38,989 nt of DNA from an uncultured Eubacteriales bacterium (GTDB lineage: Bacteria > Bacillota > Clostridia > Christensenellales > CAG-138): contig CADAPG010000007.1 of NCBI GenBank assembly GCA_902789675.1, forward strand, positions 1 to 38,989, in the 5' to 3' direction. The notes under the pieces are model-generated. The model did no database searches, had not been told where the DNA came from, and saw only the letters and a program-made list of their open reading frames with translations. A program made the translations under genes and the position numbers. This document shows positions 31,668 to 38,989 of the stretch, piece by piece. The stretch's first letter is position 1. Every line of letters begins with the position of its first letter.

Positions 31668-33518
31668 TCAAAATGTCTGATGCAGCCAGATCCAGCCGCC
31701 CGCGGGCAGTTCGACCGCGCCTGCGTCGCGCCGCTCGCCGGTGATCAGGTCGGTGAACAGGGAGAGGTCCTGCACCCACGCGACCTGCGGTTCATCGGAG
31801 AAATTGAACAGCGCGAGCAGCTTTTCCTTTTGATAATAGCGACCGATCCCGAGCACGTGATCGTTGTGCGTGTCGAGCGTCCACGTGTCCGCCTCATCGT
31901 CGAACACGCGATACTGCGCGCGAAGCTCCTCCTGCCGCTTGATCGCACGGAAAACCTTCCCCTCGGTCGACGTCTTCAGCTCTCTGCGCTTCGCCTTTGT
32001 CCAATCGAGATTGCCGCGGTGCAGATACCTGCTGTCCTCCGCCTTTAAGGGATCGTCGTGGTAGCCGTAATCGTTTTCCGCCGCGATCTCGTCGCCGCTG
32101 TACAGCACCGGCACGCCGCTCATCGTGAACATCAGCGCATGGAGCATGTTGTCCCTGCGGATCGCGTCGGAAAGCGCCGCCTTGTCGCCGCTCTGCTCCG
32201 CCGCTTCAATGCCGCACAGCGAAGCCGTCGTTCCGCACAGACGAGCGTCGCCGAGACGCGGATCGTCGTTATAGAGCTCGCCGCGCGCAAAGCTGCCCAT
32301 CCATTTGCCGGTCAGATAGTCGTTGAGATATTTCTTATGCGGGATCTCCTCCTGTCCGAACTTCCGGAGGAAGCCGTAATCCAGTCCCCAGCCGATGTCG
32401 TCGTGGCAGCGGAGATAGTTCAAAAACGTGTACTGCTTGGGAAGCGAGAACACCTGCTCCATCTGATGCCGGAGAAGCCGGACGTCCTTCGTGGCGACCG
32501 TGTGCCAGATCGACGCCATCGTCGTGACGTTGTAGAGCAGATGGCATTCGGGCTTTTCGACCGTGCCGAAATACGGAACGACCTTGGAGGGCTCCATCAC
32601 GACCTCGCCCAGAAGCAGCGTGCCCGGGCAGACGATCTCGCACACCATGCGCATGATGCGCACGAGCGTGTGGACCTCCTTGAGGTTGCGGCACTGCGTG
32701 CCGAGCGCTTTCCAGATATACGGGACCGCGTCGAGCCGGATGATGTCCACGCCGTGGTTGCACAGGTACAGCATGTTGTCCGTCATGTCGTTGAAGACGG
32801 TCGGGTTCGCATAGTTCAGGTCCCACTGATAGGGATAGAACGTCGTCATTACGACCTTTTTCGCTTCCTCGCACCAGGTGAAATTGCCCGGCGCGGTCGT
32901 CGGGAACACCTGCGGCACGGTCTGCTCGTACGCGTTCGGGATCTCCCAGCTGTCGTAGAAGAAATACCGGTCCTGATACTCCTTCTCGCCGGCGCGGGCG
33001 CGTTTCGCCCACGCGTGATCCTCGCTCGTATGGTTCATAACGAAGTCGAGACAGACGGCGATGCCGCGCTCATGGCACGCCTCCGACAGCGCAAACAGGT
33101 CGTCCATCGTGCCGAGCTCGGGCTGCACCCTGCGGAAGTCGCTGACCGCGTAGCCGCCGTCGCTTCTGCCCTTCGGGCTCTCGAGCAGCGGCATCAGATG
33201 CAGATAATTCACGCCGCAGTCGGTGATGTAGTCGATCTTCTTCTGCACGCCCTTCAGCGTTCCCGCAAACGCGTTGACATACATCAGCATGCCGACGAGA
33301 TCGTGTCCGCGGTACCAGTCCGGGTACACCTCCCGCGCGCGGTCCATATTTTTCAGGGATTCGGGACGCGCCTCATAGGCGCGGTACAGCATATCGACGA
33401 AGTGCCGGTATGCCTTCATGTCGTTGTGGTACAGTTCGCAGTAAAGCCACTTCATCTCGTCCTCATACCGGACGTAGCGCGCGATAAACTCCTGCGCCCA
33501 ATGCTCGCGTTCCATCAT
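31668..33518 (-). CDS. Amylosucrase-family GH13 enzyme (GH13_4)
   Basis: A 616-residue protein matching amylosucrase in length and order: a helical N-terminal part, then YVNAFAGTLKGV (80-91), YLHLMPLLESPKGRSDGGYAVSD (105-127), DFVMNHT (158-164), QWDLNYANP (231-239), GVDIIRLDAVPYIWK with nucleophile Asp263, LLLGE with acid/base Glu305, and CHDDIGW with Asp373. These are hallmarks of GH13 subfamily 4, which moves glucose from sucrose to alpha-1,4-glucan or to water, releasing fructose. Polymerase and hydrolase activity cannot be told apart. ATG 33518 follows GGAGG, which lies inside the end of scrK 4 bases upstream. There is no signal peptide, so it is intracellular. It needs free sucrose. Confidence 0.9.
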   Translation of the reverse strand: MMEREHWAQEFIARYVRYEDEMKWLYCELYHNDMKAYRHFVDMLYRAYEARPESLKNMDRAREVYPDWYRGHDLVGMLMYVNAFAGTLKGVQKKIDYITDCGVNYLHLMPLLESPKGRSDGGYAVSDFRRVQPELGTMDDLFALSEACHERGIAVCLDFVMNHTSEDHAWAKRARAGEKEYQDRYFFYDSWEIPNAYEQTVPQVFPTTAPGNFTWCEEAKKVVMTTFYPYQWDLNYANPTVFNDMTDNMLYLCNHGVDIIRLDAVPYIWKALGTQCRNLKEVHTLVRIMRMVCEIVCPGTLLLGEVVMEPSKVVPYFGTVEKPECHLLYNVTTMASIWHTVATKDVRLLRHQMEQVFSLPKQYTFLNYLRCHDDIGWGLDYGFLRKFGQEEIPHKKYLNDYLTGKWMGSFARGELYNDDPRLGDARLCGTTASLCGIEAAEQSGDKAALSDAIRRDNMLHALMFTMSGVPVLYSGDEIAAENDYGYHDDPLKAEDSRYLHRGNLDWTKAKRRELKTSTEGKVFRAIKRQEELRAQYRVFDDEADTWTLDTHNDHVLGIGRYYQKEKLLALFNFSDEPQVAWVQDLSLFTDLITGERRDAGAVELPAGGWIWLHQTF

Positions 33519-33522
33519 TTGC

Positions 33523-34458
33523 TTATTCCTCCGTAAGTTCGTCTTCGGTCGGCATGGCGGGGATCGCGCCGGGTCGGCTCGCGGTGATCGACGCCGCGCG
33601 GTTCGCGTAGCGCACATAGCATCCGATCCGTTCCGGCGTCAGGTCGTTGAGCCCGCCGTGTTTTGCAATGCGGCTTAAAAACGCGCCGAAGAACGTGTCG
33701 CCCGCGCCGTTCGTGTCCGCAACCTTTACCTTGAATCCCGGGACCGTGCCGGATTCCCTGCCGTATCTCCAGTAAGCGCCGTTTGCGCCGAGCGTCACGA
33801 CCGCAAGCTTCACACCGCGATCCATCAGCACTTCGGCGGCTTCCTTCGGCGCTTCGCGTCCCGTCAGCAGCAGGGTCTCCTCCTCGCTGATCTTCACGAT
33901 ATCGCAGAGCGGCAGAACCGACCGCATGATCCCGATCGCATCCCCTTCGCTGTTCCAAAGCGAAGCGCGGTAGTTCGGGTCGTACGTGATCAGCGCGCCG
34001 TCCGCCTTTGCCTGCTTCACCGCGGAGATGATCGTTTCACGGCAGGCGGTCGAAGCCAGCGAAACGCTGCCGAAATGCAGGATGTCCGTATGCCGGACCG
34101 CCGCAAGCGCTTTTCTGCGGCCGATCTGCGTGTCCGCGCCGGGTTTTCTGCAGAACGCAAAGCTGCGCTCGCCGTGCGGATCGACGGTCACGACGGCAAG
34201 CGTCGTGTCGGCATGGTCGGTGACCTGCAGCCCGCTCGTATCGACGTTGTACTGCAGCAGCGTCCGTTTCAGGATCTCGCCGAACGGATCGTTGCCGACG
34301 CATCCGACAAAGGCGGTCTCCACGCCGAGCTTGCGCGCGGCAACCGCAAGATTCGCCGGCGCGCCGCCCGGGATCGCGGCAAAAACCGCGTTTCCGTTCG
34401 CGTCCGTTCCCGTCTGCGTCATGTCGATCAAGATCTCACCGATGGTCGTGATTCTCAT
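33523..34458 (-). CDS. scrK: PfkB-family carbohydrate kinase, probable fructokinase
   Basis: A 311-residue sugar kinase. The N-terminal pattern GGAPANLAVAARKLG (31-45), DPNYR (160-164) and the PfkB signature DTNGAGDTFFGAF with catalytic Asp254 are clear. It would phosphorylate fructose released by GH32 or amylosucrase to fructose 6-phosphate. The start at ATG 34458 follows GGAGGGGAAAG; ATGs near 34518 lie in the promoter leader without a ribosome site. It is the first gene of an operon with the amylosucrase-family and HAD genes. 2-keto-3-deoxygluconate or ribose kinase would look similar; context favours fructose. Confidence 0.85.
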   Translation of the reverse strand: MRITTIGEILIDMTQTGTDANGNAVFAAIPGGAPANLAVAARKLGVETAFVGCVGNDPFGEILKRTLLQYNVDTSGLQVTDHADTTLAVVTVDPHGERSFAFCRKPGADTQIGRRKALAAVRHTDILHFGSVSLASTACRETIISAVKQAKADGALITYDPNYRASLWNSEGDAIGIMRSVLPLCDIVKISEEETLLLTGREAPKEAAEVLMDRGVKLAVVTLGANGAYWRYGRESGTVPGFKVKVADTNGAGDTFFGAFLSRIAKHGGLNDLTPERIGCYVRYANRAASITASRPGAIPAMPTEDELTEE

Positions 34459-34523
34459 ATTTATGCTTTCCCCTCCTTCGTCAATCTGTTCATCAAGTCT
34501 GATCGTATTCATATTCATAATTC

Positions 34524-34552
34524 AGTATACCGTATAAGCAAAGTGAATGCAA
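34524..34552 (-). promoter_or_regulatory. scrK operon promoter
   Basis: On the minus strand TTGCAT (34552-34547), 17 bp and TATACT (34529-34524). The sequence ATACGGTATA overlaps the -10 exactly as at the scrA promoter. Confidence 0.7.
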
Positions 34553-34625
34553 GGAAAATCCCATACAACTATTCGTTTCCGTTGAAGCAGACATTTTGCA
34601 CAGGATCCGGCATCCTGTATTTCAA

Positions 34626-34654
34626 TTGACAACGAAAAGTCGGTCTGCTATTAT
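34626..34654 (+). promoter_or_regulatory. Glycerate kinase promoter
   Basis: TTGACA (34626-34631), 17 bp and TATTAT (34649-34654). A leader of about 110 bases follows. Confidence 0.7.
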
Positions 34655-34772
34655 AAATTCACACCGATCAATCAGTATACAGGATGCAATTGATCAGCTT
34701 CGACGCTCTGCCGATCCGAACAAACTTCGCGCTGTCAAATGCGGCAGCAGGTTTTCATTCAAGGGAGGCAAT

Positions 34773-36014
34773 TTGAATCAGTTATTACGTTCCCACGCAA
34801 ATCAGATCATAAGGGAAGCGATCGCCGCCGTACAGCCCGACGCCGCCGTGCAGCGCGCGCTGAAGCGGATGACGTTTTCGGGACGCGTTCTGCTCGTTTC
34901 CGCGGGCAAAGCGGCATGGCAGATGGCAAAGGCTGCGTCCGACGCGCTCGGTGACCGCATCGAAAAAGGCGTGGTCGTGACCAAGTATGAGCACGTCATG
35001 GGTCCGATCGCAAACTTCGACTGCTTTGAAGCCGGTCATCCCGTTCCCGACGAAAACTCGTTCAAGGGCACACAGGCGGCGCTGGATCTCGTCGCCGATC
35101 TCAAGGAGGAGGACACCGTTCTGTTCCTGCTTTCGGGCGGCGGCAGCGCGCTGTTTGAAAAGCCGCTCGTTCCTGCCGCGGAGCTGCAGGACATCACCGG
35201 TCAGCTTCTTGCCTGCGGCGCGGACATCACCGAGATCAACACGATCCGCAAACGTCTGTCCGCCGTCAAGGGCGGTCGCTTTGCGCAGTTTGTGTGGCCC
35301 GCGCGGGTCGAAGCCGTGATCCTTTCGGACATCCTCGGCGATCCGCTGGACATGATCGCGTCCGGACCCGCCTGCCCCGATTCCACCACGGCGGAGGACG
35401 CGCAGCGCATTGCAAAGAAATATGATCTCAGAATGAGCGACGCGGCACGCGCCCTGCTTGCGATCGAAACGCCGAAGGTGCTCAACAACGTCCGCTCGCA
35501 GATCAACGGCAGTGTGCGCGAGCTTTGCGCCGCAGCGGAAAAAACGTGCACGGCGCTTGGCTATACGCCGATCCTGCTGACCGATCAGCTGTGCTGCCAG
35601 GCAAAGGAAGCCGGCAGCTTCCTCGCCTCGATCCTGAAAACGCATGCTTCCGACAATCGCTCGCTCGCGTTCATCGCCGGCGGTGAAACCGTCGTGAAGC
35701 TCGTCGGAAAGGGACTCGGCGGACGCAACCAGGAGCTGGCGCTTGCCGCCGCCGCCGGCATTGCGAACATGCCGAACGCCGCCGTCTTCTCGGTCGGCAG
35801 CGACGGGACCGACGGACCGACCGACGCCGCGGGCGGTTATGCCGACGGCGATACCGTGCGGGAACTGAAGGCGCACGGGCTGACCGTCGACGCGGTCCTT
35901 TCAAACAACGACGCCTATCACGCGCTCGAAAAGACCGGCGGTCTCATCATGACCGGTCCCACGGGCACGAACGTCAACGACGTTGCGGTCGCGCTGCTGC
36001 GCAGTCAGCTCTGA
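34773..36014 (+). CDS. Glycerate 2-kinase, GckA/MOFRL family
   Basis: A 413-residue cytosolic kinase that makes phosphoglycerate from glycerate and ATP. Family phrases: VSAGKAAWQMAKAA, EAGHPVPDENS, LLSGGGSALFEKP, INTIRKRLSAVKGGR, LSDILGDPLDMIASGP, and the MOFRL part GLGGRNQELALA, SVGSDGTDGPTDAAGG and TGPTGTNVNDV. The start is probably TTG 34773, because GGGAGG ends 4 bases before it and homologues begin at this point (NQLLRSHANQIIREAI). An in-frame upstream stretch has no ribosome site and overlaps the promoter. It is transcribed alone. Confidence 0.9.
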   Translation: MNQLLRSHANQIIREAIAAVQPDAAVQRALKRMTFSGRVLLVSAGKAAWQMAKAASDALGDRIEKGVVVTKYEHVMGPIANFDCFEAGHPVPDENSFKGTQAALDLVADLKEEDTVLFLLSGGGSALFEKPLVPAAELQDITGQLLACGADITEINTIRKRLSAVKGGRFAQFVWPARVEAVILSDILGDPLDMIASGPACPDSTTAEDAQRIAKKYDLRMSDAARALLAIETPKVLNNVRSQINGSVRELCAAAEKTCTALGYTPILLTDQLCCQAKEAGSFLASILKTHASDNRSLAFIAGGETVVKLVGKGLGGRNQELALAAAAGIANMPNAAVFSVGSDGTDGPTDAAGGYADGDTVRELKAHGLTVDAVLSNNDAYHALEKTGGLIMTGPTGTNVNDVAVALLRSQL

Positions 36015-36024
36015 TCAAACCGTC

Positions 36025-36054
36025 AAAAAAAGCACGCGGACCGCGTGCTTTTTT
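36025..36054. terminator. Bidirectional terminator between glycerate kinase and GH32
   Basis: A7-GCACGC-GGACC-GCGTGC-T6: a stem flanked by A and T runs on both sides, suited to stopping the two converging transcripts. Confidence 0.9.
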
Positions 36055-36071
36055 ATTTGTTCGTATTTGAA

Positions 36072-37538
36072 TCATTCGATCCTGAAATCGTCCGTGACCG
36101 CGCGCTCAAGCTCCCACAGATGGATCGAGGCGTCGCCGTGGGTGAACAGGCGTTTTTCGCCCGCCGTCGGGAAGATGCGCGACGAGAACACCGCGTCGCC
36201 GTCGTTGACAAAGATCTCGATCGAGCTGCGATCGATGAAGATCCGCAGATGGAATAGCCCCTTCGGCAGTGGACGGACGCGCGCCTCCCCCTGCTCCGTG
36301 TTGAAGCGCCGCGCCATTTCGGAACGGTCGACCGTAATCGTCTTTTCCGTGTCGTCGTAGTCGATGCGAAGCCCGCCCGTGCCGTCCGCTTTCGCAAAGA
36401 GCCTCAGGTTCAGGTCGCCGCCGCGGCTGATCAGCTCCAGTTCGCACACGCGCGGAAGGAGATCCGTGGCCTCGAGATCGATCTTTTTGCCGCGAAGCGC
36501 CCGAAGCACGTCAAGCGGCTGCTGAATCAAACGACGGTCCCGCACTCTGAGCTCGCGCGGCAGCGTCAGGCAGCCGGACCAGTCCTCCTCGTCGGTCGGA
36601 TAGGACGCGTCCGGCAGTCCCATCCACGCAACGAGCGTCGCCTTGTTCTTATCGTTCGGATTCGCGGCGCACTCCGCAGCATAGGAATCGAACCCGAAGT
36701 CGAGCACATGGAAGCGGGTATTGTCCGGGGTGAAGGTCAGCGTGTCCCAGTTCATGTGCCCCAGAAGGTACCCGTTGTGATGCACGCTGTCGCCCCTGCC
36801 GGGCAGCTTCAGGTGCTGCGGACAGAAGATCAGTACGTCGTACCCGCTGATCGTTTCGATCGACGGACATTCCCACATATCGCCGAAGTCCTCGAACCCC
36901 GGAACTTTGAGCTGTCCCGCAAACTGCCAGCCCTCCGTCGGATTGTCGGAGCTGTACACGATGACGCAGCCCTTCTTCTCCCTGGTCTGTGCGCCGATGA
37001 CGAGATAGTACCTGCCGTTCTGCTCGTTATGGATGATCTTCGGATCGCGCTGATGCTCGGTGTAATCCGGGTTCGGACCGAACAGCGGCGGCAGCTTTTC
37101 CGCCGTGCCGTCGTCCTTCAGCTTCACAAGGCAGGTATAGGGTCTGCGCGTCCAATCCTCATCCCGGTGATTGCCCGTATAATACAGCCATACGGAGTCC
37201 TCCGTGGGCAGCGCGGACCCGGAATACGCGCCCTTATTGTCGAATTCCGTGTCCGGACGGATGCAGACGCCCGCGTTTTTCCAGGTCACAAGATCCTTTG
37301 AAACGGTGTGGTACCAGTATTTCAGCCCGTGCATCGCGCCCCACGGACACCATTGATAAAACAGATGCCATACCCCGTCGTGGAAGACGAAGCCGTTCGG
37401 ATCGTTCAGAAGCCCGGTGACCGGCTGAATATGGTACTGCTGACGGTAATCCGACTGTGCGATCCGCTCATGGAGATCACGGACCTCCTCTGCGCTTTTC
37501 AGCACGCGATAACGTTCTTCCTTGGTCCACGTTTTCAT
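36072..37538 (-). CDS. scrB: GH32 sucrose-6-phosphate hydrolase (invertase)
   Basis: A 488-residue cytoplasmic enzyme that splits sucrose 6-phosphate (or sucrose) into glucose 6-phosphate and fructose. The five-blade propeller carries nucleophile Asp46 in GLLNDPNGF, QWCPWG, the transition-state Asp165 in QRDPK and acid/base Glu223 in DMWECPS. A C-terminal beta-sandwich follows from about 345 (LFHLRIFIDRSSIEIFVNDGDAVFSSR). The start ATG 37538 has AAAGG at good distance; ATG 37547 sits too close to it. It has its own promoter and lies apart from the EII operon, but completes the PTS sucrose route. Confidence 0.94.
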   Translation of the reverse strand: MKTWTKEERYRVLKSAEEVRDLHERIAQSDYRQQYHIQPVTGLLNDPNGFVFHDGVWHLFYQWCPWGAMHGLKYWYHTVSKDLVTWKNAGVCIRPDTEFDNKGAYSGSALPTEDSVWLYYTGNHRDEDWTRRPYTCLVKLKDDGTAEKLPPLFGPNPDYTEHQRDPKIIHNEQNGRYYLVIGAQTREKKGCVIVYSSDNPTEGWQFAGQLKVPGFEDFGDMWECPSIETISGYDVLIFCPQHLKLPGRGDSVHHNGYLLGHMNWDTLTFTPDNTRFHVLDFGFDSYAAECAANPNDKNKATLVAWMGLPDASYPTDEEDWSGCLTLPRELRVRDRRLIQQPLDVLRALRGKKIDLEATDLLPRVCELELISRGGDLNLRLFAKADGTGGLRIDYDDTEKTITVDRSEMARRFNTEQGEARVRPLPKGLFHLRIFIDRSSIEIFVNDGDAVFSSRIFPTAGEKRLFTHGDASIHLWELERAVTDDFRIE

Positions 37539-37570
37539 ATCCGTCATCCTTTCGCGTTTGTTTGTATATT

Positions 37571-37599
37571 ATTTTACACGATATCTTCGGAAAGCGCAA
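37571..37599 (-). promoter_or_regulatory. GH32 promoter
   Basis: On the minus strand TTGCGC (37599-37594), 17 bp and TAAAAT (37576-37571). The ATACGGTAT element of the other two sucrose promoters is not present. Confidence 0.6.
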
Positions 37600-37646
37600 G
37601 GCGTTAACGAATCCCGTCCGCAAAGAATCACCGAACAAACTGCCGC

Positions 37647-37695
37647 AAAAAAACGGCCGCAGCGCGGACCCTTCAAAGTCCGCCCCGCAGCCGCC
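37647..37695 (-). terminator. Intrinsic terminator after rhaD
   Basis: On the minus strand a long GC-rich stem (CGGCTGCGGGGCGGAC against GTCCGCGCTGCGGCCG, with small bulges) is followed by T7. Confidence 0.85.
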
Positions 37696-37701
37696 GAAAC
37701 G

Positions 37702-38517
37702 TCATTCCGCAAGGTACCCTTCCCGTGCTTTGACGCCGAAATGGGCTTCGAGCTCATGCATCTGCGCGTCGGTAATCGTGTTGACGATCGGCAGATGCGC
37801 GATCTTCATCCAGATCTCCGCCGCCTTCTCTGCGGTCTCAATGAGCCCGAAGGTCTCGTCGAGATCCTTGCCCGCGCCGTAGACGCCGTGCTGCGCCCAG
37901 ACGACAAGGCGCGCGGTCTCCATCTTCTCTGCGGTCGCGAGACCGATCTCGTTCGTGCCGCAGAGCATCCACGGCAGCACGTTCACACCGTCCGGGAACA
38001 CCACGATGCATTCGGTGCACATCTGCCACAGCGTGCGCGTGAACGCCTTCTCGTCAAGATCGTGTACATAGGTCATGGCAAGGAGGTTCGCCGGATGGCA
38101 GTGCATGACCACGCGGTTTTCGGGGTTCACCCGCATGCGCGCGACGTGGCTCATCATATGCGCCGGAAACTCCGAGGTGAATTTGCCGCCGTCCGAGAAG
38201 CCCCAAAGCACTTCCGCTTCCGTGCCGTTTTTCGCAAGACGGACGATGCCGAGATTCTTTGCGGGATCGTACTGCACGTTCTTGAAATACTTGCCCGTGC
38301 CGGTGACAAGAAAGATCTTTCCGTCCAGCTCCGGTGCGGCAAAGCCGGTCGGGATCGTGCGGACGATCGCGGGGATGGTCAGGTACCTGCGTACCTCCGC
38401 TTCGTCCAGCAGCATGCTGATGTTGCCGCCGTTGCGCTCGTCCCAGCCATGGTTGTACATGTTCGTCGTCGTGCGGATCATTTCGATCAGAAACGGTGCG
38501 TTCAGAATGTTTTTCAT
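37702..38517 (-). CDS. rhaD: L-rhamnulose-1-phosphate aldolase
   Basis: A 271-residue class II aldolase, almost the same length as the E. coli enzyme (274). It splits rhamnulose 1-phosphate into dihydroxyacetone phosphate and L-lactaldehyde. NGGNIS (29-34) and TGTGKYF (72-78) bind phosphate. Glu116 in SEFPAHMMSH is the catalytic acid. His139 and His141 (HCHPANL) and His210 (WAQHGVYG) are the zinc ligands. ATG 38517 follows AAAGGAATAAC. It lies downstream of rhamnose isomerase on the same strand, with a MITE-like repeat between them. Confidence 0.95.
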   Translation of the reverse strand: MKNILNAPFLIEMIRTTTNMYNHGWDERNGGNISMLLDEAEVRRYLTIPAIVRTIPTGFAAPELDGKIFLVTGTGKYFKNVQYDPAKNLGIVRLAKNGTEAEVLWGFSDGGKFTSEFPAHMMSHVARMRVNPENRVVMHCHPANLLAMTYVHDLDEKAFTRTLWQMCTECIVVFPDGVNVLPWMLCGTNEIGLATAEKMETARLVVWAQHGVYGAGKDLDETFGLIETAEKAAEIWMKIAHLPIVNTITDAQMHELEAHFGVKAREGYLAE

Positions 38518-38548
38518 AATGTTATTCCTTTCATGACGCCCGCGGCGT

Positions 38549-38593
38549 CAATTCATGTCCTTTGGACAATTCATGCGCGTCAGTGCAATTCAT
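38549..38593. repeat. Three CAATTCAT direct repeats upstream of rhaD
   Basis: CAATTCAT starts at 38549, 38567 and 38586, spaced 18 and 19 bases. The last copy touches the end of the MITE-like element. They may be regulator half-sites or decayed repeat units. Confidence 0.45.
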
Positions 38594-38594
38594 T

Positions 38595-38778
38595 GACAAC
38601 CCTTCCGACAGCCTTGCTCCGCTTCGGCTGCCGTCTTCCCTTACACAGGGGAGGCATGCGTTTCAGCATGCTCGAATTCATAAATCGATGCATACGTACA
38701 AGATACGCAAGATGTGTTCAATCCCTTGGCTCCCCTGTGCAAGGGGAGCTGTCGGCGTATGCCGACTGAGGGGTTGTC
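38595..38778. mobile_element. MITE-like palindromic repeat element between rhaA and rhaD
   Basis: A 184-base element bounded by inverted ends GACAACCCTT (38595) and GAGGGGTTGTC (ending 38778). The right arm holds two hairpins: CTCCCCT-GTGC-AAGGGGAG and GTCGGC-GTAT-GCCGAC (38751-38766). The left arm is a decayed reverse copy (CCGACAGCC, then CACAGGGGAG). The core has no frame of note. Elements with the GGGGAGCTGTC...GAGGGGTTGTC end are familiar in gut clostridial genomes; the family placement is from memory. No transposase is encoded, so it would be moved in trans. Confidence 0.7.
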
Positions 38779-38789
38779 CGTCGCTCGCG

Positions 38790-38989
38790 TCATTTCCTTG
38801 TTGCCAAAACCTGCTTTTCGTATGCTTCGATCTCCGGATACCATGCGCCGTCGATGGGCTTGTTGCAGCGGCGGCAGTATTCGTTCCATACCTCGCCGAA
38901 CGGCAGGGTCTTCAATTCCTCCTGCATCGCCATGAGCTTGCTGAAGTTGCCGGAATCCTGCAGCGTCTTCAATTCTTCATTCGGCTGCA
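38790..38989 (-). CDS. rhaA: L-rhamnose isomerase (C-terminal end, cut by window edge)
   Basis: The last 65 residues of a protein whose start lies beyond the right edge. The reading frame is open to the edge, and the tail QEELKTLPFGEVWNEYCRR followed by GAWYPEIEAYEKQVL matches the C-terminus of clostridial L-rhamnose isomerases. The enzyme converts L-rhamnose to L-rhamnulose, two steps before RhaD. There is no ATG in this fragment that should be taken as a start. Confidence 0.85.
   Translation of the reverse strand, partial: QPNEELKTLQDSGNFSKLMAMQEELKTLPFGEVWNEYCRRCNKPIDGAWYPEIEAYEKQVLATRK

Noticed and set aside
32058-33536. 492-codon frame antisense to the amylosucrase-family gene
   Set aside because: Same reason: shadow of a conserved GC-rich gene, no motif, no ribosome site.

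Overview
The window reads as a chromosomal stretch from a GC-rich, carbohydrate-eating Gram-positive anaerobe, most likely a gut Clostridia (Oscillospirales/Christensenellales-like). Reasons: strong GGAGG-type ribosome sites before almost every gene, sigma-A promoters of the TTGACA-17-TATAAT kind, lipoproteins instead of periplasmic proteins, an MsmX-type shared ABC ATPase, an HPr/EI PTS, and an EFR1-type flavodoxin-ferredoxin. The exact taxon is inferred. I see no rRNA, tRNA, CRISPR array, phage gene or transposase.

Layout. (1) 1-7626, beta-glucan/cellobiose locus: a truncated sugar-binding lipoprotein and its LacI regulator (leftward), a divergent GH94 cellobiose phosphorylase, an SDR oxidoreductase, an MsmX-type ATPase and a GH5 endoglucanase lipoprotein. 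A CG-centred operator occurs at the lacI, GH94 and msmX promoters, so these look like one regulon. (2) 7882-14609, mixed housekeeping: AraC-GyrI-like regulator; an operon of flavin reductase, TfoX-N protein and an EamA exporter with a His-rich tail; a one-domain cyclodeaminase; an EFR1 protein with an alpha/beta hydrolase; an AI-2E family permease. (3) 14705-19597: two extended-SDR epimerase/dehydratases divergent from a TetR regulator with overlapping promoters, then a GPH sugar symporter. (4) 19643-25185: leftward operon of NUDIX, membrane-anchored hydrolase, unknown membrane protein, carboxylesterase and GH31 glycosidase. (5) 25325-37538, sucrose region: a pyruvate kinase lacking its C-terminal domain; an operon of sucrose PTS EIIBCA, HPr and EI; acylphosphatase; an operon of fructokinase, amylosucrase-family GH13 and HAD-IIB phosphatase; a glycerate kinase; GH32 sucrose-6-phosphate hydrolase. 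(6) 37702-38989: rhamnulose-1-phosphate aldolase and the end of rhamnose isomerase, separated by a MITE-like repeat.

How they work together. In region 1, GH5 would cut beta-glucan at the cell surface, the ABC system (powered by MsmX) would import cello-oligosaccharides, and the phosphorylase would split cellobiose into glucose 1-phosphate and glucose. In region 5, sucrose enters as sucrose 6-phosphate. GH32 splits it to glucose 6-phosphate and fructose, and fructokinase phosphorylates the fructose. The amylosucrase-like enzyme needs unphosphorylated sucrose, so its pairing with a PTS and a HAD-IIB phosphatase is the most intriguing arrangement in the window: it could divert PTS sucrose into alpha-glucan. 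HPr carries Lys where the regulatory Ser46 would be, which suggests that this PTS is uncoupled from HPr-kinase catabolite control.
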